From the NCBI GenBank assembly GCA_947179485.1, contig OX359250.1, positions 29,522,654 through 29,586,653 of the forward strand: 64,000 nt of DNA. Direction: 5' to 3'. Made by a program: the position numbers and the translations under genes. Shown one piece after another: positions 12,892 through 24,800 of this stretch. Below the pieces are notes generated by a model. It did no database searches, was not told the DNA's origin, and was given only the letters and a program-made list of their open reading frames with translations. Source of the DNA: Allacma fusca. Its lineage: Eukaryota; Arthropoda; Collembola; Symphypleona; Sminthuridae. Numbering within the stretch: the first letter of the stretch is position 1; the number at the start of each line of letters is the position of its first letter.

Positions 12892-15800
12892 ATGGACCGG
12901 GACTACCTTGCCACCTTCGACTATGGTAAGGACTTGGGATTTTTTTTATTGTAATTATAATAATTGTAGTTTAGCGTGCTATTCGGAAATCCCTTTGAAT
13001 TTCATTGTAGGATTTTATTGATGAAACATTTTTCTCATTTTTCTGGACGGACAAGTGCAACTGCGTCGGAAATTTATCAAATTTGGTCTAGATAATTAAT
13101 ACCCCTTAGGCAGTCCTATTTTGTTGGTATCATTGGGGAGGAACAATGTGAAGTTATTTTGTGTAACAAGGATGCTCTCTCTTCTCCTCTCTGCTGGAAA
13201 TATGCAATTCATATAAGTTTGAAGCGGAAGACGGAGAATTGACAGTATTTTTGATTTACAGTGCTGACTCCGAGGTTATATTGTATAATAGTCAGAGAAT
13301 TAATAAATAAATAAATTGGAACTCTCCTCTCCTATGGCCCTGAGTCCCACGAGGCCTTGTAATTATAACGTTCTATTGAGTATTAATGAACACCAAAACT
13401 TGTATTTTCTTTAGAATTTGAGCCTCCGCCTGCCATTTACAGAGAATTATATCCAGTTCATTTAAAATATGCAAAACCAACGCTGAATATTTCCCAGGAT
13501 ATGGACACCGTCATTGTAAATCAACCACATTCACATGGAAGTAAATCTCCGGGGGGAACCTCTACCACAACAACATTAACAAGGGGCCTCCTGGGCTTTG
13601 AATCTCTCATTCCTGTCCAATCACTTAAATTAACCTTTTCTGGTATATTTAACTTATTGATTTTTTTTTGTCCTAAAATATAATCTATCATTTACATTTG
13701 ATTATTTATTCACCGCTCTAAAGTCCAATCCTCAAAACAAATCCTCTGTGCCTAGGGTCAGCCTCACTTTATCTCTCTCTCCTCCTCCTCCTCCTCCTCA
13801 AACGGAAATGTGCTCCAAGTAGTTCCTCTCCACTCTCCCATCCCTCCTGGATTTGTATTGGAGTATTTGTGTCTACTCTACATCTTTTGCCGACTGACTC
13901 TTCTGCATAGGCACAGTTGCAATTTAAAACTGTAGTCAAATTAAATTTGAACCCTTGAACTCTTCCTGTTACAGTATAGGCCTGTTTTAGATATTTATAT
14001 ACCGGTCAACTTGAGACACTATATAGTGTAGTTGTACCATCCGTGTCCTGTGCACCACATTGCTTTAATTGAGTTTAATGATTGCGGTATCCTCGCAAAT
14101 GTTGCAGAACTTAACGACTGCTGTCCAGAGATTTGCATCAAGAATGTACATGGTGATTTGCTATTCAAAGGACATTTCGGAACGAACCTTTGCTGCACAT
14201 GCTGTCAATGTCACCCGGAAGACAAGGAAGTTTTCATTAATGATTTAAATGAACGAAGTATTTCGCGTCTTGTGTTTCGTGCCGAAGCCTGCCGCTGCTT
14301 CGTAAGTGTGTAGATATAAATCCTACATAATTGAAACCTTCGAACAGTGCTGCTTTTAAATTTTAATTGGCCATCTCCTCTACATATAATTACATACTGA
14401 GGTAGACACACAGATCTAAATACTTTGAGGGAACTCCTGTAAATATATAGGGAGAATTACAGAGGTGAAAGTGAAATCAAATTAAAGGAAATTCCCTCTT
14501 CCCCTAGACTTTTCACTCCTGTATCGTTACTATTATCACAAATGGTACAAATACCCAATGCAGCTGTTGTGTGAACTACATTATAATAGTATGAAACATC
14601 CAGACCCGAGAACTTATGATAAGTTATATAAGCTGAGAATAATTTCATAGATATAGTTTGGAGTACAATTCGCACGGTGTTATTAACGCAGTCCATTCAT
14701 TTCCTTGCCGATTGTGACGATTCAAATAGACTTTTGTCGTTTATTATGTTTTTGCCGTTTAGCTCTATTTTCACACATTTTACATTGGACCACCTGCGGG
14801 ATACGTTCTCATGAAGCTGCATTCACGTCCAAATGAAACCAAATCACATGCCCCGTTCCATTGTAATCATTTTCTCCTCTCTTTATGAGCCCGTCATTAA
14901 GGGGAAATAATATTAACTCCAAATGAACTACCTCCCGGTCCCAGCCATGCCACTGGTAAATTAGCCGCCGGATTTCCATTCCCACATAAATAAGGGCTGC
15001 AGAGCTGACATTCACAAATCAATGCATACTCCCGATTTTCTTTTCCGTCAGTCATTAGTTTCATTTAATACTTGGACGTGTATTCAATTGCACTCATTTC
15101 GACAGGGATGATGTGTGTCCCTCAGAGTTTCTGTCGAGTCGAGATATATCTACGTATACAGTACTCTATTTTTATTCGTAAAGCCCTCCTTGATTACCCG
15201 GAGACAATTGGACCCTAGTACTTATTTTCAGAGTAATATGTAGTCTAGCTTGTTGTGTCGAGCCCTGGATGATATTACAAGTGGAGGAATTAATGAATTG
15301 TACACAATGGAATGTCTTTTTCCTCAGGACGAGACGGATTTTTATGAGATATTTGCCCCGATCCGTCAACGAGTGGGGACTGTTAACTACCAGTACAACC
15401 GAGGAGAGCAGACGTTTGTGATTAAAAATGAAATTTCCACGGAGGAGTTCACTGTGAAACGAGGGATCGGAGAAAATGCTCATGTTTGTGCACAATATAA
15501 AATATTTTCCCTCCCGTTTTTATTGATTTTATCACTGTACTGGAGATTTAATTGCCTTTTATTCCCCTCATCCTCATTGTGAGAGGAGTACTTTCCTCAT
15601 AATGGTCCTGGCCCATTTCCCCCCGGAACAATGAACCACTCTGGTTGTATAAAATTCTTCCACTTTTTTGTATATTTTCAAGCTATTTTTAACTCTTTGC
15701 AAGTCATTTTTCTCCCTTCCCCCTTCCCCATCATTACTCCTGTTCAGTTACTCCACTTCATTTTTGATTTCTTGTTTTGAACATTTTTGTTTACCAGAAT

Positions 15801-17360
15801 TTAATAATAATTATTACATTTTTTAATGAAATAAATTATTATTGCATGGATGAGAATAAAATTTGAAAGGTAATTACCCTTTAAAATATAGATAGATACT
15901 TCATTCCCGGCCTAGCCATATTTGATTTATTTGATGAAACTGCGTGTACATGTTATCTAGTATGTGCAAGCAATTATTATTTATTACTGATATCTTGCTT
16001 CTGATGAATTGCGTTTTTCCCCAACCCATCCCTTGTGTTCTAGCTCGAAACTTTTTGGACAAGGATTTTGTGCTTCCATAACTTGTCATCCAAACCTGCT
16101 CCATTTTCCCAAATCATCGGTCCTCTGGGACGACCCTGCACGGTCAGATCATTGATGTTAGCCTCTGACTGAGGAAATTTTGATGTGGTTACTTTTAATG
16201 TGGACTTCTGCCGTTCTCGATGTACTAAAACTTGTTATTTGTTTATTTTCCTTTACGTCCTACTACTACCACTACTACTCCAAATACTGACTCTCCCGAC
16301 TTTGTGAAGCTCCGATAACCCTTTTGCTTTCCAACTTGCAACCTCATTAAATGGAGTGGTTTCGGAAATTATGCACTATATTTTGTTTACTTGAGCGTAC
16401 ATATGGCCTGTGAGATCCGATGAGTGTTTTCCGCATCCTGGGTTCAAAGTAACCATGAACATGAAAGGCGGAACGGGAAGAGAATGTGACTTTTAAGTAC
16501 TTAAGTGATATGAAACGTTGGAATTGATATGATGCATTTGGATTTTTTGACGCAACTTTTGAATTTTTTAGATCAAGACAGTCACGGGAGATGTAATTGC
16601 TGTAGTGGACATCAATAGGCCTGGTCGGAATATTCGACCAAGCTACACACTCACATTTACTCAGCAGGAAATAACACTAATCGATAAGATATTGCTAATT
16701 GGATTCCTGATTTCACTGGTAAATTGAGCTTATAAATTAAATTGAGAGATATCCTGTAAGTTTTGTAGTAGTCATTAACCTTCAATCTTCATGTATTTAA
16801 ATGTGAGTCTAATCTTCCGAGAGTTATGGTGTAGTCCTCATCTAACGTACCTAATACCCCTAACAATATCCCACTGTATAAGCCTCTGTTAGGAGGGGTT
16901 CGTATAGATATAGCATGGAACATGAAAAAGTGAGTTTCCGTTTTATTTCCCTCTGGAATCTCTTGGCTGGATATATGTATCTATACAAATGACTATAGAA
17001 AGGGCTGGCCTATAGAAACGGAGTTGACATAATACTTCTAATCCATTTAACACTCTCCATAGCAGTTCCACACCTACAGTATATAATAGAGCCTGTCCTT
17101 AAAGTCATACCGCTTAAATTGGTGGATGGGAAGGAAGGGAATAACCAAATTTAAGGAGCGCAATCTCTATAATCTGTCTAGTTTGTGGAAATCAAATGGT
17201 GTAGAGTTCTAGAGTGAAAATCCGATGTAATTTTCATTTTCCACAGGACGTTCTCTACTTAGAGACCACATTTATCTTCCAATGTATCTTCATCCCATGC
17301 TTTTCTTTCGCATTTGCCATTCTGGTCTTCCTCATCTTGTACTACAAGCTCTCATCATGA
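12892..17360 (+). CDS. Scramblase-like gene A (divergent phospholipid scramblase family)
   Basis: Six exons are predicted: 12892-12925, 13415-13642, 14108-14301, 15328-15483, 16572-16718 and 17247-17360. They splice in frame to 290 aa. Order along the protein: a Pro/Thr/Ser-rich N-terminus; a segment (GFESLIPVQSLKL, about residues 71-83) aligning with the PGLEYL-type start of the scramblase barrel; a Cys-rich block (CCTCCQC, residues 116-122) where PLSCR proteins have paired cysteines; DLNER (about 133-137) where they have a DNLGRE-like turn; then EIFAPIRQRVGTV in exon 4. The family's C-terminal hydrophobic helix corresponds to IDKILLIGFLISL (about 241-253), but a second strong hydrophobic segment (about 262-286) follows it. 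The acidic calcium-loop residues of PLSCR1 are not visible. Family knowledge: scramblases move phospholipids between leaflets or bind membranes, and many are palmitoylated. The activity of this protein is unknown. The exon 3 acceptor was chosen by phase and by homology to gene C. Confidence 0.75.
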
Positions 17361-17485
17361 CACCAATTACGGGTGATTAATTGACTCGTTTACAAAAAAA
17401 AACTATCAAATTGTTTGCGTAAGACTTGTACACACACACACACACACATAATTGAGTGAATGGTCCCATTTCAGTGGGAGACGGC

Positions 17486-17491
17486 AATAAA
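17486..17491 (+). terminator. Probable polyadenylation signal of gene A
   Basis: AATAAA lies about 126 bases after the gene A stop codon, just after a short CA repeat in the predicted 3' UTR. Confidence 0.45.
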
Positions 17492-18350
17492 TGAATGTAT
17501 CTATTTCAAAAGCTCCATTTTCTGCTCAAAACAAAAAAAAAAGCATAAAGCCGGATAAAAAAAATCGAATTTATGCGGGAAATAAAAGCAACCATACCAT
17601 CATTGTATATTCTTATTTAAGGGACACATTCTTTTGGGCACGATACGATCTAACACTTGGGAGCTTATCTCCTTTCATTCCTCACTCCTGCTTTCCCACT
17701 CACCATGTAATTTCCCCTGCTAATCTGTACAAGGTTGTTATATTTAAGGATCTATGTATGTATATACACCCACATTCCCAGCTTATGCAGTGTGGAGCTA
17801 CCATATGGGCTTATGGGACCGTCCGTGTAGAAGGATGTGCACGCAATTGTGTAACTCTGAGGCAATGCTTGACTTTGATCCTCCCTCCATGAAGATTCCT
17901 TTGGAGTCTCACACATTTGTGTACCTACTTTATGTACATACAATAAGCATGAAAGAATTAACGGTCCGAATTCCTTTTAGTTTCGAGCCCCCGTATCACA
18001 GAATATATAGATACGAAAATCGGAATCTTGGCTGAGAAATATCCACCCGTCCTCACACATGACACTGTCAGTGTAGATTCAATTCAGCATGTGCATTACC
18101 ACTACCACTGGGGTTGAGTATGTGTAAATTATTCGGGAAACAGATGTTCTTTGTCTCATACTAAAAGTTTCCAGGCGTAAAGAGAAAGAGTTGCATGTCT
18201 GTGGTCAATTTGGTCATCATTGCCAGAGCTGGTGATAAGTAACGGCCCTGCTACGAGGCTCCTCACCTAACCTGGGTCTCTCTCTCTCTCTCTCTCTCTC
18301 TTTCCTAACAAGGTACGCTCTTCAATACCTCCCAGGCTGGTTCATTTCAG

Positions 18351-18537
18351 TATATAAAAAAGTATTTCCACAACGTTTTCTTTACTCGTGGTTCGGTCTA
18401 CAGCACCGTTACGTCTGTATGCTGGGGAAGTTGGCTCTCCCAGTGTAATATGGCTCAGGATGAGGATGAGAGTACGAGAGACCGGGGGAATGTGCACAAC
18501 GCTGAGAGCATCCCGAGGAAATGCATACCTATAACAG
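18351..18537 (+). promoter_or_regulatory. Possible TATA box and orphan first exon
   Basis: TATATAAA at 18351-18358 is followed about 90 bases later by an ATG (18450). That ATG opens a 29-codon hydrophilic frame beginning MAQDEDEST and ending at a good donor (ACAG/GTACTT, exon end 18537) in phase 1. Genes A and C both have a short first exon ending in phase 1, so this could be an alternative first exon of gene B. However, I cannot find a convincing phase-1 acceptor joining it to the gene B frame. It is speculative. Confidence 0.2.
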
Positions 18538-18668
18538 GTACTTACATGCTAGGACATAAAAGAGAGATTCGCAAAGAAAATGATGAGATGCACTCATTTC
18601 ATAAGTCTCTTTTTACGGAGGATCGCGAGGTTTCTCCTTAGCTGTAGGTACATGCAGGGGTAGAGAGC

Positions 18669-18699
<31 letters not shown>

Positions 18700-21600
18700 G
18701 GAGAGAGAGAGAGAGGAAGAGAGAGAGAAGATTGTACGAAGGAAGGAGAGCAAGCTTTCGTTCCAAATGCAGTTATCGATCGATCTGTGAACAGCGTGTA
18801 TGTACATATGTGTGGCTGTTCGTAGGCCTCTCATTTCTCAAGATCCTGAGTGTAGACAGTACTACAGGGCTGAATGAAGGAAGAGAGAGAGATACACACA
18901 TCTATACATTGCAGACTTTCTCCTCGTTTTTCGCCAATCCTTTCGCCTTTCAAATTCATTCGATATCTTTCACTTTCCTCTCTCGCTTTCAACTTACACA
19001 TCATTCTAATTCCTACAGTCTCATATTGAAATCCTATGCAAAAATAAGAGATAGATCTCTGTGTGGAGCAGATTTTATCTCCCAACGACAGGCAGTCTCC
19101 CTTCAAGTGATATAACACACATCTAGGAGGAAGCTCCTTCCCTCCACACGTACCTATCACTCGGTGTGATCCTCCGTTCGACTTGTTTATAGTCCCAGTT
19201 AGGTCTGTTTATAACGACAAGCCTGCATTTTATAACGGTGTTTATACCACGCGATGTGTTCATACCAACTTGTGCACACAATCAAATTCAAGTAAAAAAA
19301 AAGCGACTCTTTAGGGAAAACATCCGACTCTCTACTTATCCAACAGGAGAAAACGCCAGCCAGGAAAGGGCCTGGCCTCCACATATCCCAATGCTAAATA
19401 CTTTGTCTATACTGACAACTCCGTCGGAAACTCGAGCAAGTTCACTTCGAATCTCCTCATCCATCCAGAAGAGTCGCATTTTGGGAGACCGAGAATGAAC
19501 ACCGCGAGCCCAGATTTTAATGAGAATTGAAAAATTAATTCTCTCCGAAAAGTTTACAGAGAGCAAAGACTAAAAGGCGGAGAGGGCAGTCGTAAGACGG
19601 GAGGGGGGAAAGAAAGAGGAAGAGGGAGGAAGACGAGGCAACGTTTTTACGAAACCGCATCGAATACTATCAAATGGTAGTTTGGGTTAACTCAAAGTAA
19701 AACTCATGTTGACTTTCCCTCTTGGGCTCAAAAACCCAGTAGCTGCTGTAATAGTAAAAGTAGTGGTTGTTGTAGTAAGTAGTACGGAGCAAGATAAGTC
19801 GTACAACGGAATATACAATGTTCGTGAAGCCTAACGTGAGCAAGCAAACAAGCACCACTGCACGTCCAGAGAAGCTGATGTAGTTGAGGTGCCGCCGTGC
19901 CGCCTGAGAATCATCCACTAGCAAAGCTACCAGTTGTAGTAGAGGTAGTAGTGTGAGCAGCAGAGCACACACACACACACACACACACACAGTTATCATC
20001 CCATGGTCATATATAGTTATATTCGCACATTTTACGGCCAAGTCTGTACTACAATTTTCAGGAGCTAGCTCCGAGAGAGCTGGCAAGAGAGAGAGAGAGA
20101 GAGAGAGAGAAAGAAGAGAGACAGAGTGAAAGCGAGAGAGAGAGAAGGCTCCATAGATGGGTCCCAGCTGAATCAAAAGCTATATCCTTAAAAGTGTGCC
20201 TGCTCACTAGTCGGTCGGTACACAGATCGAGGCTATCTAGGTCCCGGTCCAAGAGGGAATGTCGAGCGAGAGAGTTGATCCTGCTTCCCTTGAAGCACAT
20301 TGAGGAGAACCAACGAGGAGAAGAGTGAAAGCGAGAAAGAGAAAGACGGGCCTCGTTGTCTTCTGTCTGATTGCTCAATTGGTTGTGAATAATTAAGTCG
20401 TGTCTGAATGTATAGAGGTAGGGAATTTTCGTTTCAAATCTTATTAATTCACGTCAGCTAAACCCACTCGGTGGTCATCCTCCCAGCCCACGTTCACCGA
20501 ACAGGTTCAGAATCGTCAGACAATCTCCAGAAATCCCAGGAATGTTAAAAAACGAACCCGTGTGAATAAATAACCCAGTGGCAACAATAAATTCCGAGAA
20601 ACTCCTCATCACCTATTATAATCCTCTCAGCATACGTCAACTTGTAAATCCTACTTTGGAATCTATTCAAAAGTGATAATAGTTACACAAGTCTGTCTTA
20701 TCTACAATAAATCAACTGGGTCAAGGTCTACTACCATTTAATACTATCTCCTTTATCGTCCCCGTCTTGGTTTTTTTCCTCTTTCCCTGGGAACACCAGA
20801 AGAAAGTAAAACGTAAGAAGAAAAAAAATACACAACTCTCTCCGCAGCCCTATACAAGTCATCAAGAAAACTTGTGTGCATATAATTGCATACAATGTGA
20901 GTAGCTTAAGTATCTACTCATAAGTTTCTAACAAAAAAAAATCTCTTAACTACTCCACCGTGGACTTTTAAAACCTTCCGTAATCATTGACGCAAAAAGT
21001 GTGCATTAGACTCACGATTAAAAAACTTTCACCCGGAAATTTAATCTTTTACCTTCCCACGACTCATTCTCACGACACTACATACCCTCATTCTTCCCAG
21101 TTTCCAAAAAAATTTATGAAGGGTGTAATCCTCAGTGGAATAGAATTCGGACATTGAAATGACACACAGTTTTCCCAAAGAAACTCAGAAACAATCTTCA
21201 CATCTTTAAATTATTATTTGGTGCAATCAGTGAGCCCGTTCAAGTGCTCAAAATCTCAAAAAAAAAAAATATTGAGTTCTTCCGAGCAGTCCTTTGACTT
21301 AATAGGATTTTTTTCAGATCTGAAAAATAAAATGAATGTGCCCTGAAAATTGTTTTCTTTTTTTACGTAATAACGAGTGGGAAAAAAAAAATCTCTGGAG
21401 TTCAGTCGTATCCCATGGTTTCAAATCGCTCCAATTTTCAAGTAAACTCAATATTTTTCCTACGAGAGCATATAATTTCATGATAGCCGAGAATATTACC
21501 GTTGAAAGAAGGTAATCTAATTTGACTCACAAGAAACTTTGAAGTATTTCCAAGAATTTCTGTAGCCATTGCGTTTGAATTTGACCCTTTTTTTCCCCAA

Positions 21601-21876
21601 CCATCTCATCCTTTTTTTTTTATCACCGTTCCTCCTCCAATAAAAACGTCTCTCACTCTCCCAGTGACCAAAATCACTGAGACATACTAAAAGGATTATT
21701 GGGGAAAAAAAAAGAACTTTCACACCTGACCGGGAATATTACATATGTGTGGCTGGAGGGAGCATGAAGTGGGAGAGACGTGAAGACGGGACTGCATGAG
21801 AGAAAGACAAGGGCTGATTATCACTGGAGTAATCCGGTTGAATATTTGAAGTGCTTCATAATAACTTGAAAAGAAC

Positions 21877-24800
21877 ATGCATTTTGAGCCTCCGAATGAA
21901 GTTCACAATCCCCAATTTTGTGAGTCACCGGATTTCTCATCAGGTTATTTACATGATAATAATGAGAAGGACTCTGGCTCCGTGGAAAATATCGACCTTG
22001 AGGCCGATCTCCCATTTTATGTACCTGAATTTGAAGTCCTAGAGGAGCTGTCCTTCCTCAAGTTAACTGTCTCAGGTAAGAGAGTCATATTCTCCTTTAT
22101 TTCCTTCAATCTCCACTGATGAGGAGTAATAATAAATTACACTATTATTATCTACAACCAACTCTCTGCAGAAACATCCCAGGGTCTTACATTCATTTCC
22201 ACTCTACATTACCAAATCTCATACACATTTTCTCTATATATGCAAAAAGAACAAACAGATTTTTTTCTGTGAACAAAACAATAGACCGTCGGGAAAAATT
22301 CTGAAAAGTACCTCTTGCTATCTCGCAATTCCCCTTAAAAAGTATCTATTATTTCTGAAGTCCAAGGGGTACTTTTTTAGAATTTCGTCGATGAATTGGA
22401 TTTGTTCCTTGTGAACAACCCAACATAGTTTTTTTTTGTCCTGTGAAGGGAACAACACACATTTGTGCTCTGCACAGATATCCATATATATTACAAGTGT
22501 TCCCAACCTAAATACATGAATACATGGAGTTCTCATACATTGGGACACATGCAGATACCCTGCCTGTACAATGCCATTCTCACGAATCTCCATTGAAATC
22601 TCCGTCGTTTAGTAGCTACAGTATGACTGTACTTATAGGGACGTGCCTATAGAACTGTGGATATTTCCTAAAGGCTACCTTCCCCAAGAGAACGCCCACA
22701 TATCTCCGGTGGAAATCTGCATAGAGAGTCGGAAAAGACTCCATGTGGGCCACACATATTATCCCCTCTCCCTAAATATACAAAATTTTGGGCCGTTTAC
22801 TTTTACAACTATTTTAACCTCCAGAATGGGATGACAAAGTTCCAGTTCTAAGAAGGTTACTATCCCCCGATTATCATCAACACTTTAAGATATAACATTA
22901 TCCTTTAACTCAGCCCGGCACCACTGGGGGGAGGAGGTACAGTGAGAGTATTATTTATTTTCATTACCCAGCAAAGTACAAGTCAATTTCTCCGTGGGTA
23001 CATGGTGCTGGGTGTGTAAGTATGCATGTCATTATGATTATGACTCTCATAATGACCCTCCCTGACTTTTTTTTCTTCTTTATTTTGTTCTCCACAAAAA
23101 AATTTTTTTTTTGTCTCTTTTAAAGGGGGTTCAGCCACGCCAAAATTTACGATCCAAGACAAATTCGAGCAATTTCTACTGAAAGGAGAAGTGACGAGGC
23201 GTACTGTCTCTAACCAGAATGAAGAGGAAACGGAAATTACGATAATTAACACAAACTATGGCTGCATCTTGAAGATCCTCTTCTCTGAAGTAACGACAAT
23301 AATATAAAATGCTCTTGTTTCTATATATACTTCCTGCTGTTTCCCCCAATTTCTCCCGTCTTCCCCAGCCCTTCTTGTTGTCCTTAACTTTCTTATCTGG
23401 TAACTACTTTTACAGTCATTAGAAAAAGAACCACTCCTCCGGACCCATATGCATGCTCCTTACATAAGCTATTTTCTTTCTCATTCAAAGGGCCATTTCG
23501 TGCATGGGAAATGCTTCCCTACCGGTAGTTTATAATGTATGAGCATTGTGATTATTGCTTGGGTTCCTCCAAAACCATGTTGTACATACCGAGCTCCGGG
23601 TTTGCTCCCCAGTAATTATCCTCCACACAACCAGGACACTTTACAAGGGAGAAGTATAATTCTGCTTTCTCATTATTTAATCGAACACTTTATCCTCGTT
23701 TTACTTCCGAACTCTCCCGTCTCAGAGTCGTTTGTTCTGGAGAGAAAAAAAAAGTCGTTTTTGTTACAAACCCGGGGAGAGAAGAGTATCTGAAAGCCTA
23801 TAGGCTCTCTCTCTTTGGCGTTGTAGTACACCCTAAAGCGAGGCCTTTTTTTTCTCCCTGGCCTCGCAACCAACAACTAAAGTAGTAGTAGTACCCCAGC
23901 TCTTTGCCAAAAAGTTTCAAAGGACATGGTCGCGGAGTTTTGCTGGTGTAATCTCTGGATGTGTGTATGTGCTCATAAATGAATGCTTGCCTATGTAGTA
24001 ACGGGAACACCTTTTTTTTGCCAAGTGATATTATCTGTAATATTGAGTGTACTTAAGAGCATGGACATTTCCACTGTGAGAATAATAATAATCATCATCA
24101 TGAAGCTGGGAGGGAGAAACTTGAGTATGTATGGAGGAAATGGTTGGAGGAACCGCAGGAAGGAAAGTAATCGTACCAAGTGATGTTCCCACCACTTTGT
24201 CTTCTCTTTTCTTTGGTGTGTAGAGTCGACGTTGCTTTGCCATCGTGGCCCCACCTAACAGTCTCATTGGAACAGTGAGGCTGGATCGACTTCAGAATTT
24301 TATCGAAATCAAAAACTTCATCGATGGAGAAGCCTACAAGTCACCTTACTCCAGGATAGAAGTTTGTGTAAGTGCTCGATCTCAATGTCCTTGATGTATG
24401 GGGATGTTCCAGGGTTTGTCACCAAGACGATTTTGAGTGTCTTGAAATTATTTAGGAGTTTTTTTTTTTGAGGACTTGTGGATGTATGTATGTGAATCTT
24501 GAAACTCAGGCGAGAGTTGTTTACGGGAGGAATTTTAGTAACCCAGGGAGAGAGTAAGGTGCTCTCCATCTATGTAAATTACTCATTCCAAAGTAATTGC
24601 TTTCGGTTTTAAATATTCCCAGGAGTTGGGCTACTTAAGAGGCATTCATATACTTTAATAAAATACGTTCTTTCCCCATTTTAATAAAACTCCTAGCCTA
24701 TAAATAATAGCCTGTAATATCTTGTTGAGGGAGAGCTCCCCCCATGTTAATCTCAACTAATACCTATGTCTAAGCCAGTACTAGAAAAAAATAATTAATA

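Larger units (their letters stand above)
17361..21876. other. Spacer between scramblase-like genes A and B
   Basis: About 4.5 kb without a supported gene. It holds the gene A 3' UTR, a TC tract near 18280-18302, a GA tract near 18667-18730, a CA tract near 19971-19990 and GA tracts near 20088-20150. Several open frames here exist only because these repeats lack stops. One possible promoter plus first exon (18351-18537) is listed separately. Confidence 0.6.

Noticed and set aside
19670-20176. A 168-codon minus-strand frame
   Set aside because: Its length comes from GA and CA repeats. The non-repeat parts show no domain or splice context.
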